Shown: positions 16,489 through 25,673 of the stretch, piece after piece
Layout of the letters: every line of letters starts with the position of its first letter
Numbering within the stretch: the stretch's first letter is position 1
NCBI GenBank assembly: GCA_019116805.1
Contig: DXAV01000083.1
Span: 1-64,000, forward strand
From: Candidatus Bacteroides merdavium
GTDB lineage: Bacteria; Bacteroidota; Bacteroidia; Bacteroidales; Bacteroidaceae
Direction of reading: 5' to 3'
Length of the DNA: 64,000 nucleotides
The notes under the pieces: model-generated
The model's input: the letters and a program-made list of their open reading frames with translations, nothing else
Database searches by the model: none
Told to the model about the DNA's origin: nothing
Program-made: the position numbers and the translations under genes

Positions 16489-17934
16489 TTACGGAAGTCC
16501 GCCAATCCCTTTCTTCATCCATCGCTCACGCTTCAAACGGATGAGAAAAATCAGTCCTCTAAAACACAATTCGACACACATGGCTATCCACACGCCCTTG
16601 AGTCCCAGCGACGGAGCGAGCCATGCTGCCAGGGACAGACGCACCGCCCAGATACTGAAGAAATTCATCAGGCAAGGAACAAGCGTATCCGCCGCCCCAA
16701 CAAACACGCCATAGGCAACAATGGAAGCCGCGAACATCGGCTCGGCAAACGCCTCGATGCGCAGAGCCATCACGCCCAATTCCCGAATCTCGGCCACTGG
16801 AGTCATCAGGCCGATAATCTGAGGAGCCAACAGATACATGAATACCCCCATCACCCCCATGACCACCATACCCATCAGCACCGTAATGCGGGCAAAACTG
16901 CGGGTCAGTTTCCTGCGCCCGGCCCCTACGCTCTGCCCGACCAGCGTAGTGGCCGCATCGGCAATCCCGTAACCGGGCATATAACAAAGGCTTTCGGCCG
17001 TAATAGCAAACGAATTGGCAGCAATGGCGAAAACACCCAGCGGGGCTACAATAATCGTCGTCATAATTTGCGCACCGCAAATCACAAGATGCTCCAACCC
17101 CATTGGAAAACCGATGCGGACAGCCTTTTTCAAGGTACCCGCCTCTGGCAGGAAACTGCCTTCCTTCCCTTTCTGACTCAATTCGGAAGAGCGGGTCCAA
17201 AGATACCACAGCAGGATGTAAGTCGCTACCACTTCGGCACCGGCGGTTCCCAAAGCGGCTCCGCAGACACCCAGCCCGGCTCCCGGCACCATGAATGAAA
17301 ATCCCGACACGTTCCATTCGCGTGAAGGGAAAATCAAGAAGAAATTAAAGACAACATCCAATATGCACATCACCACGCCCAACAGACTCGGAACATGCAT
17401 GTTGCCACTGCACCGCAACATGCCTCCCGCCAAGAAGTTCATCTGCAAGGCAGGCAGAAAAAGCGAGAATATGAGAAAATACAGCGATGCATCCCTTTGG
17501 ATGGAAATATCCCCTCCCAACCAGCCAGGCAGCGAGCCGCTGATAGCTGCTCCAAGCACAGCCAGCAGCAGACTGAAAGCCAGTGTGGCCGTCAGCGCCT
17601 GACGCATGACGGTTCGCGCACCGGCCATGTCGCCTGCCCCAATTTTATGGGCCACTTGCACGGAGAAACCCGTAGCGGCAGCCACGCACAATCCCCAAAA
17701 CAGCCAGGTGGTTGTCGATACCAAACCAATGGAAGCCGAAGCCTCAGCCCCCAGGCTTCCCACCATGGCCGCATCAATGTATTGCATGATGATGGAAGAC
17801 AATTGGGCTATCACGGCTGGGATGCTCAGCTGCACGGCCAGATGCAACTGTTGTCCCAACGTCATCGACTTTCCCTCGCGGATCAGCGCAAGCAACCTGT
17901 GCGTTCTATCAACGTTTGCAGTCATCTGTTCCAT
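16489..17934 (-). CDS. MATE family efflux transporter
   Basis: 481 aa, multiple TM segments, 'VGQSVGAGRRK' motif. Confidence 0.9.
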   Translation of the reverse strand: MEQMTANVDRTHRLLALIREGKSMTLGQQLHLAVQLSIPAVIAQLSSIIMQYIDAAMVGSLGAEASASIGLVSTTTWLFWGLCVAAATGFSVQVAHKIGAGDMAGARTVMRQALTATLAFSLLLAVLGAAISGSLPGWLGGDISIQRDASLYFLIFSLFLPALQMNFLAGGMLRCSGNMHVPSLLGVVMCILDVVFNFFLIFPSREWNVSGFSFMVPGAGLGVCGAALGTAGAEVVATYILLWYLWTRSSELSQKGKEGSFLPEAGTLKKAVRIGFPMGLEHLVICGAQIMTTIIVAPLGVFAIAANSFAITAESLCYMPGYGIADAATTLVGQSVGAGRRKLTRSFARITVLMGMVVMGVMGVFMYLLAPQIIGLMTPVAEIRELGVMALRIEAFAEPMFAASIVAYGVFVGAADTLVPCLMNFFSIWAVRLSLAAWLAPSLGLKGVWIAMCVELCFRGLIFLIRLKRERWMKKGIGGLP

Positions 17935-18113
17935 TTTTCAACATGTTTGAAGGCCAACCTCACCAGTTTCCTGTCATTTCTGTATTTTATCTGCAAAAAT
18001 AACGCAAAACGCAAGAACATACAATAGACGGATTACAGATATTACAACCTCAATTACCTGACTGTCCGGCGGATTCTACCTACCATTGTTTCCGATGTAT
18101 GCCGACCGACAAG

Positions 18114-18201
18114 AAAGACAATGCCCCAAGGCAAAAGATGCAATGTTTTACCATTAAAAAAGCAATGCTTTTCATAGGAGAAAGCATTGCTTTATAAGTT
18201 A
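18114..18201. repeat. Four tandem 22-nt degenerate repeats centred on CAATG/CATTG; last two form a perfect hairpin
   Basis: CAATG at 18119, 18141, 18163, CATTG at 18185 (exact 22-nt spacing). Confidence 0.8.
18159..18193. terminator. Hairpin AAAGCAATGCTTT-N9-AAAGCATTGCTTT
   Basis: Perfect 13-bp stem downstream of phoH (minus strand). Confidence 0.55.
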
Positions 18202-18237
18202 GGGCAGGACACCCTTCATCAAGATACCACCAAACGT

Positions 18238-19563
18238 TTACATCAAGTTACTGGCCAGTTCGCTCAACTCGCTGCGCTCGCCCTTCACGAGGTTGACGTG
18301 GGCGAAGAGGTTTTGGTCGCGCATGCGGTCAATCATATACACAAGGCCGTTGGACTGGCTGTCCAGATAAGGTTGGTCAATCTGCTGGATATCGCCCGTA
18401 AATACCATCTTCGTGCCTTCGCCCGCACGGGTGATGATAGTTTTTATCTCATGGGGCGTCAGGTTCTGCGCCTCATCGATGATGCAGTAGGTCTCGCTCA
18501 GGCTTCGCCCGCGGATGAAGGCCAAGGCCTCGATGACGAGCTGGTCGCTCTTCTGCATGTCCTCCAAACGCTTCACTTCACTGGAGCTGGCGGCAAACTG
18601 GTGCTTGATGACGTTCAGGTTGTCGAACAGAGGCTGCATGTAGGGCGCCACCTTCTCGTTAGCATCACCAGGCAGGAAACCAATGTCCTTGTTGGACAGG
18701 GCCACAATGGGGCGAGCCAGCAAAATCTGCTTGTATTCGTTCATCTGACGCAGGGCAGCGGCCAAGGCCAAGAGGGTCTTTCCCGTACCGGCCTTACCCG
18801 TGAGTGCCACGAGCTTGATATTGGGATCATTCAGCACTTCGAAGGCAAAACTCTGTTCGGCGTTGCGCGGCTCGATTCCGTAGTTTTTCGACTTGTTGAC
18901 GCGACAGATGCTGTGGCTGAATGGGTTATAGCGGGCCAGAACGCTGTTGCGGTCGCTCTTCAGCACAAAGCACTCGTTGGGATGGATGATGTCCTTAAAA
19001 GGAAACTCACTGATGTCGATACCCTCCTTGGCGGAGTAGATATTGTCGATCAACGCGGGGTCGGTTCCTTCAAACACTTCGTTGGACTTCTCGAAGATAT
19101 CGACATTGATGACTTTGTCGTTGATGTAATCCTCGCACAGAATGCCGATGGAACGTGCCTTCATCCGCAGGTTGACATCCTTGGTGACAAGAATGGACTT
19201 CGTCTTGGGATACTTCGTCATCAGCCAGTCGGTCACGGCCAGAATCTGATGGTCGGGCTTGTGCTCGGGGAAGGAATCATACACACGCTTGGAGTCCACG
19301 TTACCCGTCACGACGAACAGTTTACCCAAGCCTTCACCCAAAGGAGCTCCTTTCGTAAAAAGATTGTCATCGGTGATTTCATCCAGCTCGCGGACAAACT
19401 CACGGGCGTTGTAGTTGATCTGCTCGTTGCCTTTTTTGAATTTGTCCAGTTCTTCGAGTACAACAATGGGAAGATAAATATCATTCTCTTGGAAATTCTT
19501 CAGACACTTATAGTCATGCAGAATGACATTCGTGTCGATTACAAAATTTTTCTTCGCTCCCAT
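18238..19563 (-). CDS. PhoH family protein with N-terminal PIN domain
   Basis: 'KNFVIDTNVILHD' PIN; 'GKAGTGKTLLALAAAL' Walker A; 'IIDEAQNLTPHEIKTIITRAG'. Confidence 0.95.
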   Translation of the reverse strand: MGAKKNFVIDTNVILHDYKCLKNFQENDIYLPIVVLEELDKFKKGNEQINYNAREFVRELDEITDDNLFTKGAPLGEGLGKLFVVTGNVDSKRVYDSFPEHKPDHQILAVTDWLMTKYPKTKSILVTKDVNLRMKARSIGILCEDYINDKVINVDIFEKSNEVFEGTDPALIDNIYSAKEGIDISEFPFKDIIHPNECFVLKSDRNSVLARYNPFSHSICRVNKSKNYGIEPRNAEQSFAFEVLNDPNIKLVALTGKAGTGKTLLALAAALRQMNEYKQILLARPIVALSNKDIGFLPGDANEKVAPYMQPLFDNLNVIKHQFAASSSEVKRLEDMQKSDQLVIEALAFIRGRSLSETYCIIDEAQNLTPHEIKTIITRAGEGTKMVFTGDIQQIDQPYLDSQSNGLVYMIDRMRDQNLFAHVNLVKGERSELSELASNLM

Positions 19564-19690
19564 AACTCATAAGATTTAAATAGTTAATATCTTTGTCCGA
19601 CGAAGATAGGGAATGAACCGCTATCTTTGTTGCCTTTAAAGATAACAAATTAGTAGATAGAAAGGATTTGTTTCCAGTTAAATATTTCAA

Positions 19691-20947
19691 ATGATGGACT
19701 ATCAGAGCACTTTAGCATACTTATACAACAGTACTCCCCTGTTTCAACAGGTAGGTAGTGCGGCTTACAAGGAAGGACTGGAGAACACACTCGCCCTGGA
19801 CGAACACTTCGGACACCCGCACCACTGCTTCCGCACCATCCACGTGGCGGGAACCAACGGTAAGGGTTCTTGTTCGCACACCCTGGCCGCCATCCTGCAG
19901 GAGAGCGGCTACCGCGTGGGCCTCTACACGTCGCCACACCTGGTGGACTTCCACGAACGCATCCGCGTGAACGGGCAACCCATATCAGAGGAATACGTCG
20001 TGAACTTTGTGGAGAAGGAACGAGCTTTCTTCGAACCGCTCCACCCGTCGTTCTTCGAACTGACCACCGCCATGGCTTTCCGCTATTTTGCCGACGAGCA
20101 GGTGGACGTGGCCGTCATCGAGGTAGGTCTGGGCGGACGGCTGGATTGCACCAACATCATCCGGCCTGATTTGTGCATCATCACCAACATCAGCTTCGAC
20201 CACGTGCAGTTCCTGGGTCACACGCTGGCACAGATAGCGGGCGAGAAGGCAGGCATCATCAAGGAAGGTACGCCCGTAGTCATCGGCGAAACGACTCCTG
20301 AGACGAAGCCTGTCTTCCTGGCCAAGGCAGCCGAGATGCACGCCCCTATCTACTTTGCCGAGGACTATGACCGCGAAGACTACCCGGGCATCGAATTCGA
20401 ATTGAAAGGACTCTACCAGAAGAAGAACAAACAGACCATCCTCACCGCCCTGCCCCTGTTGAAGGAAGCCGGTTACCGCATTGACGGCACCAGCGTAAGG
20501 AGCGGCTTTGCGCACGTCACCCGTCTGACGGGACTCATGGGACGCTGGCAAAAGCTTCAGGATGCTCCCACCCTGATCTGCGATACAGGACACAACGTGG
20601 GCGGCATCCGCTACATTGTGGAGCAGTTCAAACAACAGACTTACCGCCGCCTGCACATCGTCATGGGCATGGTGAACGACAAGGATATCCGCGGCGTGCT
20701 GGCCATGCTGCCGCACGATGCCGTATATTATTTCACCCAAGCCAGCGTGAAGCGTGCCCTGCCCGCCGAAGAAGTGAAAAGACAGGCTGAGGAGGCCGGA
20801 TTGAAGGGAGAATGCTACCCCGACGTACCCGCTGCCGTCAGGGCCGCACAAGAAAAAAGCCTCCCCGAAGACTTCATCTTCGTGGGAGGCAGCAGTTTCA
20901 TTGTGGCCGACCTGTTAGCGCACCGCGATGCACTCAATCTCCACTAA
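19691..20947 (+). CDS. folC: Folylpolyglutamate synthase / dihydrofolate synthase
   Basis: 'VAGTNGKGSCSHTLAAILQESGYRVGLYTSPHLVDFHERI'. Confidence 0.95.
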   Translation: MMDYQSTLAYLYNSTPLFQQVGSAAYKEGLENTLALDEHFGHPHHCFRTIHVAGTNGKGSCSHTLAAILQESGYRVGLYTSPHLVDFHERIRVNGQPISEEYVVNFVEKERAFFEPLHPSFFELTTAMAFRYFADEQVDVAVIEVGLGGRLDCTNIIRPDLCIITNISFDHVQFLGHTLAQIAGEKAGIIKEGTPVVIGETTPETKPVFLAKAAEMHAPIYFAEDYDREDYPGIEFELKGLYQKKNKQTILTALPLLKEAGYRIDGTSVRSGFAHVTRLTGLMGRWQKLQDAPTLICDTGHNVGGIRYIVEQFKQQTYRRLHIVMGMVNDKDIRGVLAMLPHDAVYYFTQASVKRALPAEEVKRQAEEAGLKGECYPDVPAAVRAAQEKSLPEDFIFVGGSSFIVADLLAHRDALNLH

Positions 20948-21289
20948 AGCATCCTTGGGCAGCGCCTTCACAGCTACTGCCGAACGAGCAGGGAAATCGC
21001 CCTCGAAATAGGTGGCATATACCAAGTTCATATCAGCAAAGAGAGACATATCGGCTAGGAAAACGGTGGTCTTCACGATATTGGCCATACCCAAACCTAC
21101 CTCTTCGAGGATGTGCTTCACGTTCTCCAAAGACTGGCGGGCCTGCGCGGCAGCACCTTCAGGCATCGTACCCGTAGCTGCATCAATAGGTAACTGTCCT
21201 GATACAAACACCATTCCGTTGGCCTCAATGGCCTGGCTGTAAGGGCCAATGGCTCCAGGAGCCTTCTGACTACAAATTACTTTCTTCAT
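20915..21289 (-). CDS. ridA: RidA family protein
   Basis: 'KAPGAIGPYSQAI', 'NMVYATYFEGDFPARSAVAVKALPKDALVEIECIA'-type signature. Confidence 0.94.
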   Translation of the reverse strand: MKKVICSQKAPGAIGPYSQAIEANGMVFVSGQLPIDAATGTMPEGAAAQARQSLENVKHILEEVGLGMANIVKTTVFLADMSLFADMNLVYATYFEGDFPARSAVAVKALPKDALVEIECIAVR

Positions 21290-21467
21290 GTTCTTTTACT
21301 TTTAGTTTTAGGTTCTATATATTTTTATCCTTTTCGATTATTTTTTTCTCCAATCGTGCAGTATTTCTCATCTGCCTGCATTTACAATAATGAATGCAAG
21401 AAGCAAAATTCACTCATAACCTTTTTTTCGTACCTAGACTTAACTAAGTAAGGGGAACTTCCCTGAG

Positions 21468-21512
21468 GGGAGGATGTGCATGCAAAGGCACATCCTCTTT
21501 CTTTTTTTCCAT
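21468..21512 (+). terminator. Plus-strand intrinsic terminator between two minus-strand genes
   Basis: GAGGATGTGC-atgcaaag-GCACATCCTC followed by TTTCTTTTTTTCC. Confidence 0.65.
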
Positions 21513-21522
21513 CCAAACGAAG

Positions 21523-23229
21523 CTATTTACAATTCTTCTCAATCAAGGCATCCACATTGGGGTCGCCCAGTTCTTTGGCCTTGGCAAAACTTTCGCAGGC
21601 TGCTGCTTTCTGTTTCATCTGTATTTGGGCAATGCCTATCAAACGATAAGCTTCGGCATACTTGGGGTCAATCGTCAAAGCTTCCTGCAAAATCTTCACA
21701 GCCTCTTCGTTACGTCCAACACGAATATTAATAACCGCCAGCTCTGCCCGATAGGTCAAGTCTTTTGGATTAAGTTCAATAGCTTTGGCCATATCATCAA
21801 GGGCACGCTGAAACTGACGCGCCTTCAAGGCCGCCTGTTCACGATAATAATAGAACACATCATTTACGTTTCCCTTTACGGCATCATAATAAGAGTCATA
21901 GTCAATTACCGCATTACGTGCCTTCCCTGCGTTCATCAAGGCCTGAGCACGCTCCAGCAAATAAGGAGCAGCTTCCTGCGTATAAGGTTTGTTGAAACGG
22001 GCCACACAGCTGTCGAGCACAGCCAACACCTCTTCGGGCGAAGCACCCATGGCTTCCTTTATCTTAGCCGTAGTGAAGAGGGTAGCTGCAGAACCAATTT
22101 CAGATTGATTTACTTTATCATAAGCCTGCAAAGCACCCGCATAGTCGGCCTTGGCATAGAGTATATCACCCTCCGTCTGCACATAAACAGGTAAAGGTTG
22201 AATAGCGATAGCCTGACGAATTTCGTCCAAAGCCTTATCGAACGACCAATCGTCATAAGGCTTCTCTGCATGGGAAAGAACATAGTTATAGATCATCTTG
22301 GCACGGCTGAAAAGAACATCGTCCTTCTTTGCGGCAACCTTTAGGGCTTCGTCCATATCTTCAACCACAAGCTTCATGGAAGCCTCGTCGTCCGAAGCGA
22401 ACATGCGTTGCGACGCACGACGCAGATAACCGTCCGAACTGTTCGGGAACTGGTGAATAAAATCTTCCAATGCCGTCATATATTTTTCAGGCGAGAGCTG
22501 TGAAGAGGCCATCAACAAGAATATCAGCGCTTCCTCCTCTGTCTCGGGTAGAGCCTTTTTAATACCGATATCTTTCAAGGCCATATCGTTATAGGACAAA
22601 GCAGCAATCTTCTGTGCCATTACGTAATTGGCATCCACCGCATAACAGATGCTGGCCGTATCCTGTCCCGAAGCTTTCTGCGCCAAGCCAAAGACATTTC
22701 CTTCCATTGTCATCAACGGACAACTCACCATTTTATCTTTCAATTGCATATCAAGAGTGTAATAAGCGTAATTGTCGGCCACCTTGTCAACCGCCTTTAC
22801 CTTACCAGCCGTATAAGCACGACTCTTTTGGGTGGAATAAGGCAACAGGCATACATCGGCTCCTACGACCGGCGCAACAGAAGCAAGTGGTAAAGCCGGT
22901 ACTTTCTTCTCCGTAATAGCCACCTTGAACTTCACGACATCATACATATCGTCAGCACCCATGATAGCTTCCACAGGCATTTCCTTGCCCTCGTAATTAA
23001 TGATGACGGCACGGCGCGCTCCTTTAAACAAGGAGTAGTCTGACAATGCCACTCCGTCTTCACTCACAAAAAATCCGTTGCCCGTGTTCAGCATCTTGTC
23101 TTCCTTGTCGTAAGTCACAATGGAGAACACGGCACGCTTGGCCTTCTCCACCCACTTGGGTTGGGAGAAAGCCCATTGAGCCACCAGCGAGATGGCAAAT
23201 AACAATAGTATTTTCTTTTTCATCAGCAT
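21523..23229 (-). CDS. Trypsin-like (apparently degenerate) domain plus TPR repeats protein, secreted
   Basis: Signal peptide; 'GNGFFVSEDGVALSDYSLFKGA' aligns with the HtrA-type fold; TPRs at C-terminus. Confidence 0.8.
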   Translation of the reverse strand: MLMKKKILLLFAISLVAQWAFSQPKWVEKAKRAVFSIVTYDKEDKMLNTGNGFFVSEDGVALSDYSLFKGARRAVIINYEGKEMPVEAIMGADDMYDVVKFKVAITEKKVPALPLASVAPVVGADVCLLPYSTQKSRAYTAGKVKAVDKVADNYAYYTLDMQLKDKMVSCPLMTMEGNVFGLAQKASGQDTASICYAVDANYVMAQKIAALSYNDMALKDIGIKKALPETEEEALIFLLMASSQLSPEKYMTALEDFIHQFPNSSDGYLRRASQRMFASDDEASMKLVVEDMDEALKVAAKKDDVLFSRAKMIYNYVLSHAEKPYDDWSFDKALDEIRQAIAIQPLPVYVQTEGDILYAKADYAGALQAYDKVNQSEIGSAATLFTTAKIKEAMGASPEEVLAVLDSCVARFNKPYTQEAAPYLLERAQALMNAGKARNAVIDYDSYYDAVKGNVNDVFYYYREQAALKARQFQRALDDMAKAIELNPKDLTYRAELAVINIRVGRNEEAVKILQEALTIDPKYAEAYRLIGIAQIQMKQKAAACESFAKAKELGDPNVDALIEKNCK

Positions 23230-23233
23230 ATAA

Positions 23234-23974
23234 TCAATTAATTCGTTGTTTCACAGCTTCGTAAATCAGGATGCCTGCCGCTACGGATACGTTGAGCGAC
23301 TCGATGGTGCCCAGCATCGGAATCTTCACCCACTCGTCACACAGGGCCAAGTTGTCGTAGGAAACGCCCTTGTCCTCGGCTCCCATGATGATGCACATCG
23401 GGCCGGTATAGTCAGCCTTCGTGTAGTCGTAGTCGCCCTTCTCGGTGGCGGCTACGATGTGGAAACCGCTGTTCTTGAGGTATTGCAGGGTTTCCTTCAG
23501 GCTCTGCTCACGACACACGGGCAGGGTATGCAGGGCGCCGGCCGAGGTTTTCATGGCATCGGCATTCACCGTCACGCTGTTCTTGGCAGGGATGATGACG
23601 GCATCGACCGCCGCACACTCGCAGGTACGGGCGATGGCGCCAAAGTTGCGTACGTCCGTCACGCCGTCGAGCATCACGAAGAGCGGATTCTTGCCCTGCT
23701 CGAAGAGGAAGGGTACGAGGTCCTCCGTCTTCTGGTAGGTGACGGCCGAAACGAAAGCCACCACACCCTGATGGTTCTTGCGCGTAATCTTGTTGATGCG
23801 CTCCACGGGCACCCGCTGGACAGGTATCAGTGTTCCTTTCAGTGCGGCAAACAGCTCCTTGGACAAGTCGCTCTGTATGTCTCTCTTCACCAGTATCTTG
23901 TCGATGTCCTTACCTGCCTGTATGGCTTCTATCACGGCACGGACGCCGAAAATCATTTCGCTTTTGTCTGTCAT
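23234..23974 (-). CDS. rlmB: 23S rRNA (guanosine-2'-O-)-methyltransferase RlmB-like (SpoU family)
   Basis: 'FGVRAVIEAI', 'DGVTDVRNFGAIARTCECAAVDAVIIP', 'IMGAEDKGVS', 'SLNVSVAAGILIYEA'. Confidence 0.93.
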   Translation of the reverse strand: MTDKSEMIFGVRAVIEAIQAGKDIDKILVKRDIQSDLSKELFAALKGTLIPVQRVPVERINKITRKNHQGVVAFVSAVTYQKTEDLVPFLFEQGKNPLFVMLDGVTDVRNFGAIARTCECAAVDAVIIPAKNSVTVNADAMKTSAGALHTLPVCREQSLKETLQYLKNSGFHIVAATEKGDYDYTKADYTGPMCIIMGAEDKGVSYDNLALCDEWVKIPMLGTIESLNVSVAAGILIYEAVKQRIN

Positions 23975-23991
23975 TCGTTTATCTTATTAGT

Positions 23992-25656
23992 TTATTTATC
24001 CAGTTTCAGCAAGGCGCGGGCGTTGTTCAGCGCGGCCTCGGTCAAGGTGGCTCCGCTCAGCATGTGGGCCAGTTCCTCCACCCGTTCGTCGTCGGTCAGG
24101 CGACGAATGTGGCTGTTCGTCTCCACCTCGTTATCTTCCTTATATACTTTATAGTGGGCACGTCCGCGCGCAGCTATCTGCGGCAGGTGGGTGATGCTGA
24201 TGACCTGGCGGTCGTTGTCGCCCATCTCCTGCATGATGTCGGCCATGCGGTCGGCAATCTCGCCCGACACGCCCGTGTCGATTTCGTCGAACACGATGGT
24301 GGGTAACTTGACGGCTCCGGCTATCATGGCCTTGACAGACAACATAACACGTGCTATCTCACCCCCCGAAGCCACGGACGAAATGTTCTGCAACACCCCG
24401 TTCTTGTTGGCCGAGAAGAGGAAATTCACCGTATCTGCTCCATGCACGCCTGGCTCCTTGCGTACACCCATCTCCACCTGGAAACGGACATTGGGCATGC
24501 CCAGCGGTACCAGCCGTGCGGCCATCTGCCGCTCCACTTCGCGGGCGGCACGGGTGCGCGCTTCGGTCAATACCTGTGCCTGCGCGATGACCTGGCTGAA
24601 GAGTTCCTTCACCTGTGCTTCAAGACGGGCAATGTCTTCGTCGGACGACGTGATGGCCGAAAGTTGCAAAGCATAGTTTTCCTGCAAGGAAAGCAGTGCT
24701 TTGACCGTATCAACACGGTGCTTTTGCTGAAGGGAATAGATGAGATTGAGGCGGGCATTCACTTCGTCGAGGCGGACGGGGTTGAATTCAACTTCTTCTT
24801 CCTTGTCGGCCACCTCCTGCGAAATGTCCTTCAGCTCGATATAAGCACTATCTAGGCGGTCGGCCAGTTCGCCCGCAGGAGCAAAGACCGAGCGCAAGCC
24901 CATCATCGTATTCTGGCAATCCTTCAGCGCCCCCAATACACCGCCTTCGTCAGCATTCAGTGCCTGTCCGGCCCGATAGAGTCCGGCCTTGATGTCTTCG
25001 GCATGAGTCAGTATCTCCGCTTCCTGCTCCAGCTCTTCCTGCTCGCCGTCGGTAAGGTTGGCTTCCTCCAGCTGCTCCAGCTGGAAGCGGATGTAGTCTT
25101 CGTCCGCACGACTCTGCTCGGCACGGGCCACAAGCGCCTCCAGGTCCTGACGGGCCTGCCGCCAGTCGTTGTACAACTTCTGATAGGCGGCCAGCTCGGC
25201 GTCGTCGTGCGCCAACAGGTCGAGCACGTTCAGCTGGAAGCCCTCCTTGTTGAGCAAGAGGTTCTGATGCTGGGAGTGGACGTCGATGAGCAGTTCGCCC
25301 AATTCCTTCATCTGTACCAGTGAAGCAGGCGTGTCGTTGATGAAGGCACGGCTCTTGCCCGAAGCATAGAGCTCGCGACGCAGGATGCACTCGTCTTCGT
25401 ACTCCAACTCATTGGCTTCGAAGAAAGGTTGCATGCCGTAGGCCGACACGTCGAAGCGCGCCTCGATGATGCACTTCGAAGCCCCCTTGCGGATGGACTT
25501 CACGTCGGCACGCTGACCCAGCAACAGGCCGATGGCTCCCAAAATGATGGACTTGCCGGCACCAGTCTCGCCTGTGATGACTGAGAAACCACTGTCGAAG
25601 CCTATGTCCAGCTTCTCGATCAGTGCATAGTTTTGTATGTAGAGCGAACGCAACAT
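23992..25656 (-). CDS. recN: DNA repair protein RecN
   Basis: 'GFSVITGETGAGKSIILGAIGLLLGQRAD', 'SGGEIARVMLSVKAM', 'VFDEIDTGVSG'. Confidence 0.96.
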   Translation of the reverse strand: MLRSLYIQNYALIEKLDIGFDSGFSVITGETGAGKSIILGAIGLLLGQRADVKSIRKGASKCIIEARFDVSAYGMQPFFEANELEYEDECILRRELYASGKSRAFINDTPASLVQMKELGELLIDVHSQHQNLLLNKEGFQLNVLDLLAHDDAELAAYQKLYNDWRQARQDLEALVARAEQSRADEDYIRFQLEQLEEANLTDGEQEELEQEAEILTHAEDIKAGLYRAGQALNADEGGVLGALKDCQNTMMGLRSVFAPAGELADRLDSAYIELKDISQEVADKEEEVEFNPVRLDEVNARLNLIYSLQQKHRVDTVKALLSLQENYALQLSAITSSDEDIARLEAQVKELFSQVIAQAQVLTEARTRAAREVERQMAARLVPLGMPNVRFQVEMGVRKEPGVHGADTVNFLFSANKNGVLQNISSVASGGEIARVMLSVKAMIAGAVKLPTIVFDEIDTGVSGEIADRMADIMQEMGDNDRQVISITHLPQIAARGRAHYKVYKEDNEVETNSHIRRLTDDERVEELAHMLSGATLTEAALNNARALLKLDK

Positions 25657-25673
25657 GGTATCTTACTCCGTTT

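Noticed and set aside
18187-19572. 461-aa plus-strand ORF opposite phoH
   Set aside because: Shadow ORF; PhoH motifs are unambiguous on the minus strand.
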